From NCBI RefSeq assembly GCF_013299165.1, contig NZ_JAAFKD010000016.1:1-64000 (forward strand): a stretch of 64,000 nucleotides of DNA, read 5' to 3'. Source of the DNA: Microcoleus sp. bin38.metabat.b11b12b14.051. GTDB taxonomy: Bacteria; Cyanobacteriota; Cyanobacteriia; Cyanobacteriales; Microcoleaceae. Of this stretch, positions 45,572 through 54,378 are shown piece after piece. The notes beneath the pieces were generated by a model. That model was not told the origin of the DNA and did not search any database. It saw only the letters and a program-made list of their open reading frames with translations. Positions within the stretch are counted from its first letter, which is position 1. Each line of letters opens with the position of its first letter. Made by a program: the position numbers and the translations under genes.

Positions 45572-45730
45572 CCTTAAAAACCTTCTCACAGTCTTGGCGG
45601 TTGCTATGAAAATTTGGGATATTTGACCGATTTATGATTCGACTTAGCAGAAGTAACGATTTTTTGCAACAACAAGGCTATAAAATTACTGTTACATTAA
45701 TCCAAGTCAAAATTTTCAGGTATAAAAAGC

Positions 45731-47938
45731 ATGACTGCAACTACGCCGAAGGCAACGTCAACAATTCCCAGTTTTTGCGAAGGAATCCAGTATTTCTCGG
45801 AGAATCTGCCGGGTTTTGAGACTTACGGGAAAACACCTGCGATCGCCCAAGGAAGCAATTCGATCGCCGATCCAGCAGATCCCGCCGCCGTCTTTCAAAC
45901 GATCCTAGGAGCAGACGCCCTACGCTACCTGACGCTGCAAATCACAGCCAGTAAGGCATCGGGACATCCGGGGGGTTTTGCCAGCCAAGCCGAGGCTTAT
46001 GCTGCGCTGGTGATGCTCGGACACAAGAACATTGTCACGGAAGTTGGGCACCACGCGCCAGGATTTTACAGTGCCATGTTTCTCGATCGATCTTTAGAAG
46101 ACATGGGAATTGTCAAAGTGCAGCAAGCACGCGATAAATTCCGAGAAAAAGACGGTTTATTAGGACATCTTTCCGGCTTCATTCCCGGACTTTTAGCACC
46201 TGCTGGCCCCCTCGGACAAGGGCAGCATTTCGCAATGGCGGGCGCGCTTTTGCATCCCGAAAAACTCTTTCCTTTCACGATGGGCGACGGTGGGATGGGC
46301 GAACCCTATCCGATGAGCAGTATGGGGCATTTCCACACTGCTTATCCCAAAGCTACTAACTTTTTACCCGTGTTAGTTTGGAATGGATATTCGCAAGAAC
46401 ATCACAGCATGGTTTCAACTAAAACCAATGCTGAAATGATTGCTTATTGGCAAGGTAATGGTTTTGAAGAAGTCATCTTAGTTGATGCTAAGGAATTTGA
46501 CGACAAAAATCAACCGGAAGCTTATGTTGATAGCACGGCTTTTTCCCTCGAACAGCGCATGGCATTTACCAAAGCTGTTTTACAAGGAGTTGACAAAGCA
46601 GCAAAATCTGCTCTCGGCGGCAAATTAACTGTGTTTATTATCAAACAGTTGAAAGGTGCTGGCGTGCACGCGCGCGGCGCAAAATCTCACAACCTTTATC
46701 CGAAAGATACCCTCGATGCTCCCCACATTATCAGCGCCTTAAAAGAGCGGGCTTTGACTGCTGAGGCGTGGCAGTTGGTGCGGACAAATTGCGAGCGTGC
46801 GGGCGGCGGGCCTGCTGCGAAAACCGTTGTTACTGAGTTTACATTGCCGCTGGCAGATTTGGGCGAATTGCCTTTAGAAGAATTTGCAGTCGGTGGAGAA
46901 GCGAAGATTTCGACAACTGCAATGGGACGTTTGGTGGGAACAGTCGGCCAGCGCGATCGGACTTTTCTCGTTACTAATGCTGACGGAAACGAAGCATCAG
47001 CAATTGCCAACATCAACCAAGCTCTCAAAATCATTCACCCGACGACAGATGACTTGTACAATCAATCGCCCAACGGTCAAGTTTACGAACCTTTGAGCGA
47101 AGATGCTTGTGCGGGTTTAGCTGTAGGTTTGTCACTATTTGGCGCGCGCAGTTTGTGGTGTTCCTATGAATCTTTTGCTATCAACGGTTTACCAATTTGG
47201 CAAACAGTTACCCAAGCAATGGCAGAATTGCGCCGTCTAACTCCCGCAACTGTCACCTTATTTACCGCAGGTGCTTTAGAACAAGGCCGCAATGGTTGGA
47301 CGCACCAACGCCCGGAAATTGAAGCTTATTTTGCGGCGATGATGCGGAACGGAAATGTGTTTCCTTTGTTCCCACCGGATGCTAATAGCATTCAAGCTTG
47401 TTACGATTGGGCTTTGACTGCCAGAAATAAGGGAGTTGTGATTACTGCGAGCAAGTCGCCGCTGCCAATTCGCACTACTTTTGCACAGACTCGTCAAGGT
47501 TTGGAAGATGGCGCAATTGTCTTGCATGAAACAGCAGGAAATAAGAAAGTTGTGTTTGCTGTTGTGGGCGATATGACTTTAATTCCTGTGTTTGAAGCGG
47601 CGGCATCTTTGGAAAAAGTAGGTATTGGAGTGCGGATTGTTTCTGTGGTGAATCCCCGACGTTTGTACCGCCCAACAGATGTGGCTTGGGATACTTGTTC
47701 CGAAGCTGACGGCGGCTTTTTGAGCGATGAGAAATTTGCCGAAATGTTTGGTGGAGATGGCTTGATTGGCGTGACAGGCGGTGCTTCTGGGATGTTGGAG
47801 CCGGTGATGCTCCGTAGCAATTGCCCGCGCGATACTTTCGCTTGGAAGCGGGGCGAAACGACTGCTAGCGCTGGTGAGTTGATGGCGTTTAATGGGCTGA
47901 CGGCTGATGCTTTGACTAAAAGGGCGATCGTTTTCTAG
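45731..47938 (+). CDS. Thiamine-diphosphate enzyme, phosphoketolase/transketolase-like
   Basis: 735 aa. ASGHPGGFASQAEA near residue 75 and GDGGMGEPYP near 183 are the substrate/TPP-region motifs. A long VWNGYSQEHHSM segment follows, and transketolase-type pyrimidine-binding and C-terminal domains come after about residue 400. The length is close to phosphoketolase (about 800) and longer than most transketolases. The closest family I can name is the cyanobacterial probable phosphoketolase group, which splits sugar phosphates into acetyl-phosphate and a shorter sugar. The classical phosphoketolase His motifs are not all recognisable, so the substrate is uncertain. It stands alone. Confidence 0.75.
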   Translation: MTATTPKATSTIPSFCEGIQYFSENLPGFETYGKTPAIAQGSNSIADPADPAAVFQTILGADALRYLTLQITASKASGHPGGFASQAEAYAALVMLGHKNIVTEVGHHAPGFYSAMFLDRSLEDMGIVKVQQARDKFREKDGLLGHLSGFIPGLLAPAGPLGQGQHFAMAGALLHPEKLFPFTMGDGGMGEPYPMSSMGHFHTAYPKATNFLPVLVWNGYSQEHHSMVSTKTNAEMIAYWQGNGFEEVILVDAKEFDDKNQPEAYVDSTAFSLEQRMAFTKAVLQGVDKAAKSALGGKLTVFIIKQLKGAGVHARGAKSHNLYPKDTLDAPHIISALKERALTAEAWQLVRTNCERAGGGPAAKTVVTEFTLPLADLGELPLEEFAVGGEAKISTTAMGRLVGTVGQRDRTFLVTNADGNEASAIANINQALKIIHPTTDDLYNQSPNGQVYEPLSEDACAGLAVGLSLFGARSLWCSYESFAINGLPIWQTVTQAMAELRRLTPATVTLFTAGALEQGRNGWTHQRPEIEAYFAAMMRNGNVFPLFPPDANSIQACYDWALTARNKGVVITASKSPLPIRTTFAQTRQGLEDGAIVLHETAGNKKVVFAVVGDMTLIPVFEAAASLEKVGIGVRIVSVVNPRRLYRPTDVAWDTCSEADGGFLSDEKFAEMFGGDGLIGVTGGASGMLEPVMLRSNCPRDTFAWKRGETTASAGELMAFNGLTADALTKRAIVF

Positions 47939-48032
47939 GGCTTCGCTAACGGGCTAGTTCATTAAGTTAGAATGTGAGAGAATGCCCCTGCCTGGTTTTA
48001 GCTAGGTAGGGGCTAGCAATATTTAAAATAGG

Positions 48033-48641
48033 ATGGCGATAACTGTGACAGCAAAACTTTTAGAAGAAATCGGTACGCTGCCAGAACAGCGATTGATTCT
48101 CCCCGGTTATTATAGTTGGGAGCAATTTCAGGCGATCGAATCTTTGATGGCAGACTCTTCAGCTTTGCGGATAACTTATCTTGATGGGTGGATCGAGTTT
48201 ATGACACTAGGCGAAGCACATGAGAGCATCAGTTGTATTCTTAATTTTTTGCTACAACTCTATTTTTGTGAAACGGGAATTGAATATATTCCTGTAGGTA
48301 GTGCTACTCGCAGGGATAAAACAAAAGATGTATCCTTTGAGCCTGATGAGTCTTATTATATCGGTGAAAAGAAAGAGCATCCCGATTTAGCCGTGGAGGT
48401 GACGATTACTAGCGGTAGCACAAATAAACTAGCTAAATATCTACGACTTCGCATCCCGGAAGTCTGGTTTTGGGAAAATAATTTGTTGGCTGTGTATCGT
48501 CTGCGCGACGATGATTACGAGCAAGTTTTAAGAAGTGAGTTATTGCCCGAGTTGGATTTAGAATTGTTGGTGCATTGTGTCTTAATGCCTTCAAGGATTG
48601 AGGCAAGACAGGATTTTCTGAACGGGATTCGGCCACAGTAA
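48033..48641 (+). CDS. Uma2-family (DUF820) putative restriction-like endonuclease
   Basis: 202 aa. A PD-(D/E)XK nuclease-like fold with the Uma2 signature: FEPDESYYIG, then HPDLAVEVTITSGS and a Lys shortly after, and IPEVWFWE near the end. These proteins are massively expanded in filamentous cyanobacteria, and their role is not settled. The C-terminal 110 residues are nearly identical to those of the gene at 49648, so the two are recent duplicates, with the DUF433-DUF5615 pair and a dead toxin locus between them. Confidence 0.85.
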   Translation: MAITVTAKLLEEIGTLPEQRLILPGYYSWEQFQAIESLMADSSALRITYLDGWIEFMTLGEAHESISCILNFLLQLYFCETGIEYIPVGSATRRDKTKDVSFEPDESYYIGEKKEHPDLAVEVTITSGSTNKLAKYLRLRIPEVWFWENNLLAVYRLRDDDYEQVLRSELLPELDLELLVHCVLMPSRIEARQDFLNGIRPQ

Positions 48642-48749
48642 TTAAACAGAAACGAATTTAGTATCAATCGCTTCTTTCGCTTTACTACCTAGATTGGGAT
48701 TGCCAAGTAAATATCAAAGAAAGGCATGAGTATCTAAAAGAGATTTCAT
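48642..48749 (-). pseudogene. VapC-like PIN toxin remnant with premature stop
   Basis: The frame opens with ATG at 48749 as MKSLLDTHAFL, the hallmark start of PIN toxins of the VapC type, whose next residue is normally Trp. Here that codon is TGA. Reading on gives YLLGNPNLGSKAKEA, also typical, and then the frame runs into unrelated sequence and stops at 48644-48642. The gene is therefore dead both by the Trp-to-stop change and by loss of the remaining roughly 100 codons. Confidence 0.75.
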
Positions 48750-48750
48750 G

Positions 48751-48909
48751 TTACATATATTCTTTTAAATCTTCGAGTGGTTGGTCGAAATCATCTGACA
48801 TAACGATCTGATCGGCCCAACTACCATAACCATGAAGTTCTTCAAGCTTTTCTTGAGATGATTCACTTGTTCCGTGTTTTTCAAGTCCAAGCGAACAGAA
48901 TAGAATAAA
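48751..48909 (-). pseudogene. Truncated antitoxin partner of the VapC remnant
   Basis: The frame ends with the stop one base before the VapC-like ATG and reads, toward its C-terminus, GYGSWADQIVMSDDFDQP. This is the usual tail of DUF2281-type antitoxins partnered with PIN toxins (MSDDFD-x-P). There is no start codon, and the N-terminal DNA-binding part is missing. It is an N-terminally truncated remnant. Confidence 0.7.
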
Positions 48910-48949
48910 TTAGATAGAATAATCAGTAGTCGCAATTCCATTGTTTGCC

Positions 48950-49291
48950 ATGACGCTGAAAGAATTAGAGCCTCAACTGCTGGCACTCTCAGACGACGAA
49001 AAAGCTCAAGTTGTTCAACTCCTATCTCAGGGGAAAATCACCCTGGGGCGCGGTATTGAAAAAACGCCTGATGTTTGTGGTGGAAGTGCCTGCATTGCGG
49101 GAACTCGCATCACCGTTTGGGGACTTGTAGAAGCTCGTCGCATTGGGTATAGCGAAGCCGATTTACTCACAAGCTATCAAGCCCTCTCTGCTACTGATAT
49201 TGCCAACGCTTGGACTTATGCCGAAGCCTTTCCCGACGAAATTGAAACAGAAATCCGGGAAAACGACGAAGTAATGGACGAGGAATTGTAA
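48950..49291 (+). CDS. DUF433 protein, likely antitoxin
   Basis: 113 aa from ATG at 48950. The C-terminal half holds the DUF433 signature: CGGSACIAGTRITVWGLVEARRIGYSEADLL would be its consensus stretch, of which the cores GGSACIAGTRI and ADLLTSYQAL are visible. DUF433 proteins have a winged-helix-like DNA-binding part and are usually encoded just before a DUF5615 protein, as here with a three-base gap. The pair is regarded as a toxin-antitoxin module (family knowledge). It may repress its own promoter, for which the upstream region is partly made of the dead VapB remnant. Confidence 0.88.
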   Translation: MTLKELEPQLLALSDDEKAQVVQLLSQGKITLGRGIEKTPDVCGGSACIAGTRITVWGLVEARRIGYSEADLLTSYQALSATDIANAWTYAEAFPDEIETEIRENDEVMDEEL

Positions 49292-49294
49292 CGT

Positions 49295-49636
49295 ATGGCA
49301 CGCCTCTATGCCGATGAGCAATACCCCTATCCGGTTGTAGAATTGCTGCGGGTTTTGGGACACGATGTTTTGACTGTCCAAGAAGCAGGCAGAGCGAATC
49401 AGAAAATTCCTGACTCAGATGTGTTAGCTTTCGCAACTAGCGAGGAACGTGCTGTCATTACCGAGAACCGAAAAGATTTCTTTCGACTGCACCGCATACA
49501 GCCCGATCATGCTGGCATTATCGCCTGTACGAACGATCGCGATTGGGAAGCGCTGGCTAACCGAATCCACATTGCGATTATAGCAGCAGAATCTTTGCAA
49601 GGCAAACTGATTCGCGTTGTGCGTCCTTCAAAGTAA
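49295..49636 (+). CDS. DUF5615 PIN-like protein, likely toxin
   Basis: 113 aa. The start RLYADEQYPYPVVELLR supplies the first acidic residues of a PIN-like nuclease. Further acidic residues lie in IPDSDVLAFA and ITENRKDFFRLH. This matches the DUF5615/Mut7-C-type toxins that follow DUF433 antitoxins. It starts three bases after the DUF433 stop, so the two form an operon. All expected acidic positions look intact, so it is probably an active RNase. It is followed after 11 bases by the second Uma2 gene. Confidence 0.88.
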   Translation: MARLYADEQYPYPVVELLRVLGHDVLTVQEAGRANQKIPDSDVLAFATSEERAVITENRKDFFRLHRIQPDHAGIIACTNDRDWEALANRIHIAIIAAESLQGKLIRVVRPSK

Positions 49637-49647
49637 CTTATACGCCC

Positions 49648-50247
49648 ATGATCTTACAAATTTTAGAACCAATAACAACTCTTAAAGAACAACGCTTTTC
49701 TTTACCTGGTTATTATACTTGGGAGCAATTTCAGGCGATCGAATCTTTGGTAGCAGATGCCCCAGGCTTGCGAATAACTTATTTAGATGGGTGTGTGGAG
49801 TTTATGACACTAGGTGAAAATCACGAACAGATAAAAAGTATTTTGGCTCTATTTATAGGACTTTACTTTTTTGAGAAAGGGATTAATTTCATTCCGGTAG
49901 GAAGTGCAACTCGCAGAAATCAGGCAAAAGATGTATCCTTTGAACCAGACGAGTCTTATTATATAGGTGAAAAGAAAGAGCATCCTGATTTAGCAATAGA
50001 AGTGACGATGACTAGCGGTAGTACAAATAAACTCGCTAAGTATCTGCGACTTCGCATCCCTGAAGTTTGGTTCTGGGAAAATAATCGGCTTGCTGTCTAT
50101 CGTCTGCGCGACGATGATGATTATGAGCAAGTTTTAAGAAGTGAGTTTCTGCCGGAGTTGGATTTAGAATTGTTGGTGCGTTGCGTTTTAATGCATTCAA
50201 TACTTGATGCAAGGGCGGAGTTTCTGAGGGGGATTCGGCCGCAGTAA
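49648..50247 (+). CDS. Uma2-family (DUF820) putative endonuclease, second copy
   Basis: 199 aa. Same nuclease-like motifs as its paralog at 48033 (FEPDESYYIG, HPDLAIEVTMTSGS, IPEVWFWEN). The C-terminal half is nearly identical, while the N-terminal half has drifted more. It begins 11 bases after the DUF5615 gene and may be read from the same transcript. The role is unknown. Confidence 0.85.
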   Translation: MILQILEPITTLKEQRFSLPGYYTWEQFQAIESLVADAPGLRITYLDGCVEFMTLGENHEQIKSILALFIGLYFFEKGINFIPVGSATRRNQAKDVSFEPDESYYIGEKKEHPDLAIEVTMTSGSTNKLAKYLRLRIPEVWFWENNRLAVYRLRDDDDYEQVLRSEFLPELDLELLVRCVLMHSILDARAEFLRGIRPQ

Positions 50248-50371
50248 TGGAGGCAGAATAAAAGGAAAATTATTAATTATTATATGTTGCACTCGCTCTT
50301 TCACTGCTAATATAAAGGTATTTTTTATACAACTATTTTTTTAATTAATATTTGATTGAGATGTGCATAAG

Positions 50372-51058
50372 CTACTTTCTTTGACGCAATGCTTTTTCAA
50401 ATTTCTGTTCTAGAATAATCGCCATAAACGGCGCTACGAATCCCCCAAACGGAAGTGAGCTGATCATTGCTAACGATACAATTGTTGGATCTATCTGTTT
50501 ATTAAGAACTCCTAAAATTGCACTTTCTGCGGCTTCACGAGTATAAAATCGAGTAATAACGTTTGCATTTTTCATATACACGTCAATCAGATCGGATGCG
50601 TTATTTACAGAAATTAACTCAATGTAGACACGATCTCCTGGATTCAATAGCTCAATAGTCAGATCGAGTTCACTATTTTGATGTTGCAATTCGTGAATTT
50701 TTCCAAAACCAACTTCAGGTTCTGTCTTGAGGCTGTAACCAACAATCTTTGCTGTGTTATCCAGCCGGATCAAAATTGGTTGATTCCCAACAGCTTGATT
50801 CCCAGGATTGAAAACCTCAAGATTGAACAAAATTACAGATGTTGCCTGTTCTCCTGAATATTTAACTTCTAATTTACTACGAATTGCATCTGAAACTGTC
50901 AATAATGAAGAAGCATTGTCGATAACACAATCGACCCGTCTAATTATGCTTGTTTTTTTTGAGATGAATATGGATGCTAGTGCTGTTATAACTGCTCCAA
51001 CAACTGCACCAATAATTGCTGCAATTGTTGGGTTTTCATACCAATTCATTTGTTGCAT
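50372..51058 (-). CDS. Hypothetical membrane-anchored protein
   Basis: 228 aa, family not recognised. One N-terminal membrane helix (about residues 10-32, IIGAVVGAVITALASIFIS) is followed by a basic turn and a beta-rich domain (about 40-165) that looks like an immunoglobulin-like or CARDB-like sandwich. A second hydrophobic stretch comes near the C-terminus (about 195-218). It is divergent from the HTH gene at 51248 with 189 bases between them, so the two may share regulation. Confidence 0.6.
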   Translation of the reverse strand: MQQMNWYENPTIAAIIGAVVGAVITALASIFISKKTSIIRRVDCVIDNASSLLTVSDAIRSKLEVKYSGEQATSVILFNLEVFNPGNQAVGNQPILIRLDNTAKIVGYSLKTEPEVGFGKIHELQHQNSELDLTIELLNPGDRVYIELISVNNASDLIDVYMKNANVITRFYTREAAESAILGVLNKQIDPTIVSLAMISSLPFGGFVAPFMAIILEQKFEKALRQRK

Positions 51059-51120
51059 GAATTCTTAACTGAACGTTTTAATATTCTCATAGTAGACTTT
51101 TAAGGTGAAAACTTAAAGGC

Positions 51121-51220
51121 AGAAAAAGTAGGAAAAAGTTGGATATTTCTCGAATTGGCACAAACAATTCGGAGGTGAGGCGAAAAAAGTTGGATAAGGT
51201 TGGAAAAAGTAGGATATAGT
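51121..51220. promoter_or_regulatory. Iterated AAAAAGTTGGATA repeats, candidate operator
   Basis: Copies of the motif aaaaagt(t/a)gga(ta) occur at about 51123, 51132, 51184 and 51204. All have the same orientation and lie in the divergent promoter region upstream of the HTH gene. Repeats of one motif next to a DNA-binding gene suggest autoregulation (inference). Confidence 0.5.
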
Positions 51221-51247
51221 AATGACATCGATATCATCTGCATACCT

Positions 51248-51775
51248 ATGAACATTCCTCAGATTTTGCAATCCGTCGATGAAACTGTTTCCGCTAAGAC
51301 AGGTAAACATCTCAACGACTTGCAGCGGAGAATTATCGCGGGAATACTGAATCGTCAAAAGTATGCTGGGATTGCAGAAACATACGGTTACAGCGACAAA
51401 CACGTTAAAAAAGTCGGTCATGAACTTTTGCAAATGTTATCTGATATCTTTGGCGAACAAGTAAAAAAAAGTAATCTTGAATCTGTCCTAGAACGGCATA
51501 TAAATGTCAATATAAGTTTTGCTACTAAAAATACAGGTCATAAAAATATCGTTGGTATTGGTTACATCAACAATTGCCCCGATGCTTCAGCTTCAACCCC
51601 AGATGAAAGTCAGCCTGCAACTCCTGACTTACAGCCACAAAGCAATAATTACAGTGCGATCGCAATAATTGAACTAATTGATAAGTTGCGTCAGTTTGGT
51701 TTGACGGATGAGCAGATTGCCGAAGCGCTAAATCTACCCTTGAATGAGGTCGATCGGGTGGAGTTAGAAGAGTGA
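51248..51775 (+). CDS. HTH protein related to VMAP/NACHT-associated N-terminal domains
   Basis: 175 aa from ATG at 51248. Residues about 15-75 (LNDLQRRIIAGILNRQKYAGIAETYGYS, broken here into the visible cores LNDLQRRII and YAGIAETYGYSDKHVKKVG) form a helix-turn-helix. It is close to the domain placed at the start of cyanobacterial NACHT/vWA-MoxR-associated proteins. A Ser/Pro/Gln-rich linker follows. A final helical segment (about 140-175, LRQFGLTDEQIAEALNLPLNEV) looks like a second small HTH. Here the domain is not fused to an NTPase. It could be a stand-alone regulator. Confidence 0.65.
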   Translation: MNIPQILQSVDETVSAKTGKHLNDLQRRIIAGILNRQKYAGIAETYGYSDKHVKKVGHELLQMLSDIFGEQVKKSNLESVLERHINVNISFATKNTGHKNIVGIGYINNCPDASASTPDESQPATPDLQPQSNNYSAIAIIELIDKLRQFGLTDEQIAEALNLPLNEVDRVELEE

Positions 51776-51877
51776 ATTTAAAGGTTTATCTAGTTTGCTT
51801 TTGTCTCGCAATCAAGTTGAACTTTATTGAATACTTCGGAATTTACCTTAGGTAGGTTGATCGTAAACTCCCGCAAA

Positions 51878-51910
51878 CAAAAAACCGGGCAACTTCACAG
51901 CTACCCGGCA
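51878..51910 (-). terminator. Rho-independent terminator after fba
   Basis: On the minus strand gccgggta and the facing tgcccggtt form a GC-rich stem followed by TTTTTTG. It lies about 50 bases past the fba stop codon. Confidence 0.8.
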
Positions 51911-51959
51911 ATCCAAACTTGAGATTTCAGACTAATCTAAAATCTCAAACCTAAAATTA

Positions 51960-53039
51960 TTAAACAGCGACAGTCTTCTTAGTAGTAGAGCTCAATTCGC
52001 CCTTAGCATACTTAGCTGCAAAATCGTCCAAAGACATTTGCTTAATCTTTGTACCGTTACCAGCGCAACCAAAAGAGTTGTAGCGATCGCTACAAACCTT
52101 CTGCATATACTTGATCGACGGCTTCAAGAAGTGGCGCGGATCGAATTCATCGGGCTTAGCAAACAAAGCTTCGCGTACCGCAGCGGTAATCGCCAAACGG
52201 TTGTCTGTGTCGATGTTGATCTTGCGAACACCGCACTTGATACCTTTTTGGATTTCTTCCACAGGTACACCGTAGGTTTCGCGGATTTTGCCGCCGTTGC
52301 TGTTGATGATTTCCAGCAATTCTTGGGGCACAGAAGATGAACCGTGCATTACCAAGTGGGTATTCGGCAAGCGGCGGTGAATTTCTTCAATGCGGCTGAT
52401 TGCCAAAATTTCGCCAGTCGGCTTGCGGGTGAATTTGTAAGCGCCGTGGGAAGTGCCGATCGCCACTGCGAGAGCATCAACGCCGGTTTGCTCAACGAAA
52501 TTAACAGCTTCTTCAGGATCTGTCAGCAATTGATCGTGAGAAAGCGCACCTTCAAAGCCGTGCCCGTCTTCTGCTTCGCCCATTCCTGTTTCCAGAGAAC
52601 CCAAGCAACCCAGTTCGCCTTCAACGCTAACGCCGATCGAATGAGCAACCTTCACAACTTCGCGAGTAACTTCAACGTTGTACTCGTAGCTGGCGGGAGT
52701 CTTAGCATCGCCTTCCAAAGAACCGTCCATCATCACGCTAGTGAAGCCTTGGCGCATGGCAGAATAGCAAGTGCCGGGGGCATTGCCGTGGTCTTGGTGC
52801 ATACAAATGGGAATGTGAGGATAGGTTTCAACTGCGGCCAAAATCAAGTGGCGCAGGAAATTTTCTCCAGCGTAGGAGCGAGCGCCGCGAGAAGCTTGCA
52901 GGATCACGGGGCTGTTGGTTTCGTCAGCAGCGCGCATGATCGCTTGGATTTGCTCCATGTTGTTGACGTTGTAAGCCGGTAGGCCGTAACCATTTTCAGC
53001 CGCGTGGTCGAGCAGCAGTCGCATAGGTACAAGCGCCAT
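51960..53039 (-). CDS. fba: Fructose-bisphosphate aldolase, class II
   Basis: 359 aa. It interconverts fructose-1,6-bisphosphate with dihydroxyacetone phosphate and glyceraldehyde-3-phosphate (and sedoheptulose bisphosphate in the Calvin cycle). Zinc-binding and catalytic motifs are seen in MHQDHGN near residue 79 and VEGELGCLG near 140, with further His in GTSHGAYKF and VMHGSSSVP. The length and the [15 protein letters not shown] region fit the longer class IIB form of cyanobacteria and plastid-lineage bacteria. An aggagg ribosome site precedes the ATG, and a terminator follows. Confidence 0.95.
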   Translation of the reverse strand: MALVPMRLLLDHAAENGYGLPAYNVNNMEQIQAIMRAADETNSPVILQASRGARSYAGENFLRHLILAAVETYPHIPICMHQDHGNAPGTCYSAMRQGFTSVMMDGSLEGDAKTPASYEYNVEVTREVVKVAHSIGVSVEGELGCLGSLETGMGEAEDGHGFEGALSHDQLLTDPEEAVNFVEQTGVDALAVAIGTSHGAYKFTRKPTGEILAISRIEEIHRRLPNTHLVMHGSSSVPQELLEIINSNGGKIRETYGVPVEEIQKGIKCGVRKINIDTDNRLAITAAVREALFAKPDEFDPRHFLKPSIKYMQKVCSDRYNSFGCAGNGTKIKQMSLDDFAAKYAKGELSSTTKKTVAV

Positions 53040-53232
53040 AGATATTCCTCCTAATTATTTGTGATTTCTGGGCAGTGAATTTTGGACAAGTTCAATTCTT
53101 AGGATAATCTTAAGACAATTTGTAGCCGATCGCGCATTATGTTTTCAGATTTACTGAAAAGTTCAAAAAACAAAATTTTGAGTTTCGAGCATTTTACTCA
53201 AAACTCAAAATTTTTAACTTTCTACTTTTTTA

Positions 53233-53304
53233 TGGGTCGCCCGGGATTTGAACCCGAGACCAATCGGTTAAAAGCCGAATGCTCTACCGCTGAGCTAGCG
53301 ACCC
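53233..53304 (-). tRNA. tRNA-Lys (UUU)
   Basis: On the minus strand GGGTCGC (53304 downward) pairs with GCGACCC. The D arm GCTC/GAGC, the anticodon arm TTCGG-CTTTTAA-CCGAT with anticodon TTT, and the T arm with TTCAAAT all fold. A discriminator A lies at 53233. CCA is not encoded. 72 nt. Confidence 0.97.
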
Positions 53305-53371
53305 GGTTAAACATTGTTACCGCACACAATTTCTAATAGTAGCACCCATTATTTTAAATAGCAAGTCTTTT

Positions 53372-54250
53372 TCAAAAAAAAGTTGCAGTCATGCGAACCA
53401 GCATCTCGCAAGTGGCTCCCGGCTGCAAATAAATCAAGTGTTCGCCTGTGTTGAGGGCATTGCGAGGAGCAGTCCAAGGTTCCAAACAGTAAAAATCCTT
53501 GCCCTTGACCATCCAGAAAACCAACTTCCCATAGCTGGAGTTGTAACTGAGGGTCAGCCGCAAGCCGCGGGCGGCGTCGGTGACAGTAGCAGCCAGACCG
53601 GTCAGCTCGTCAAATGAAACATCAATTTCATCCAGCGTCGGGTCAAACACCCCAGTGAAATAGCCTTTTTCGTGAGTATTCTGATCTCTGTACTGCATCC
53701 CGGGAATCTCAAAGCGGAGATTTGTCTTGTCAGGAGCTAAAAAATAAGGGTGCAAGCCGCTAGAAAAAGGCATCGGTTCGGCACCCTTATTAGTGTATTG
53801 CTGCACAATTTCCAAAGAATTGCCTTTAATTTGATAAGTAAAAGCTAATTGAAAATCAAACGGATAAACAGCTAGGGTCTTCTCGCTGCTGTCGAGTACC
53901 AGGGTAAGAGCCGCGCAACCCTCAGTAACTTGTTGGGTCGCCTTCCAAGGCAAATCGCGAGCAAAGCCGTGCTGTTTGAGCTGGCGCTCTACTCCTTTGT
54001 GGGTGTAGGTATTGTCGGGGAGATTGCCGCAGATGGGAAACAAGATGGGAATCCCGCCGCGTACAGTCAGATCGGCATTGGCGAACCGTTCTGCGTCCAA
54101 GTAGAACATTTCTTTGCCTTCAACCAGCCAGCTAGTGGCAATACCGCCCCGTTCCGGCACAACTTCTAGAGTAGAGTTAGCGGTTTCGTCGGAGAGGATA
54201 TAGGTTTTGTACTGCTTTTGCTTGAGCGCGATCGCAAACACATTTGTCAT
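53372..54250 (-). CDS. Aldose 1-epimerase-like protein
   Basis: 292 aa from ATG at 54250. An in-frame ATG at 54271 would add seven residues. It is a galactose-mutarotase-fold protein with RGGIPILFPICGNLPD near residue 67, HGFARDLPW near 97 and SGLHPYFLAP near 165, the places of the catalytic His residues in the D-hexose-6-phosphate epimerase/aldose epimerase superfamily. Such proteins turn alpha and beta anomers of sugars or sugar phosphates into each other. The precise sugar is uncertain. It follows tRNA-Lys and precedes the CapA-like gene, all on the minus strand. Confidence 0.88.
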   Translation of the reverse strand: MTNVFAIALKQKQYKTYILSDETANSTLEVVPERGGIATSWLVEGKEMFYLDAERFANADLTVRGGIPILFPICGNLPDNTYTHKGVERQLKQHGFARDLPWKATQQVTEGCAALTLVLDSSEKTLAVYPFDFQLAFTYQIKGNSLEIVQQYTNKGAEPMPFSSGLHPYFLAPDKTNLRFEIPGMQYRDQNTHEKGYFTGVFDPTLDEIDVSFDELTGLAATVTDAARGLRLTLSYNSSYGKLVFWMVKGKDFYCLEPWTAPRNALNTGEHLIYLQPGATCEMLVRMTATFF

Positions 54251-54378
54251 TGGTAGTAGGTCGTCGATCATTGGTTGTTAGTAAATCTGTCGTTAATAAT
54301 TGGTAGCTGGTAGGTTGCTGTTCGCGCCTTACCGCCCCTCTCCTCCCCTGTATCCTGGCTCTGTGAGACTCCCACTAG

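Noticed and set aside
52344-52982. 212-codon plus-strand frame inside fba
   Set aside because: It lies fully antisense to fba, and its length is explained by strong codon bias in the real gene.
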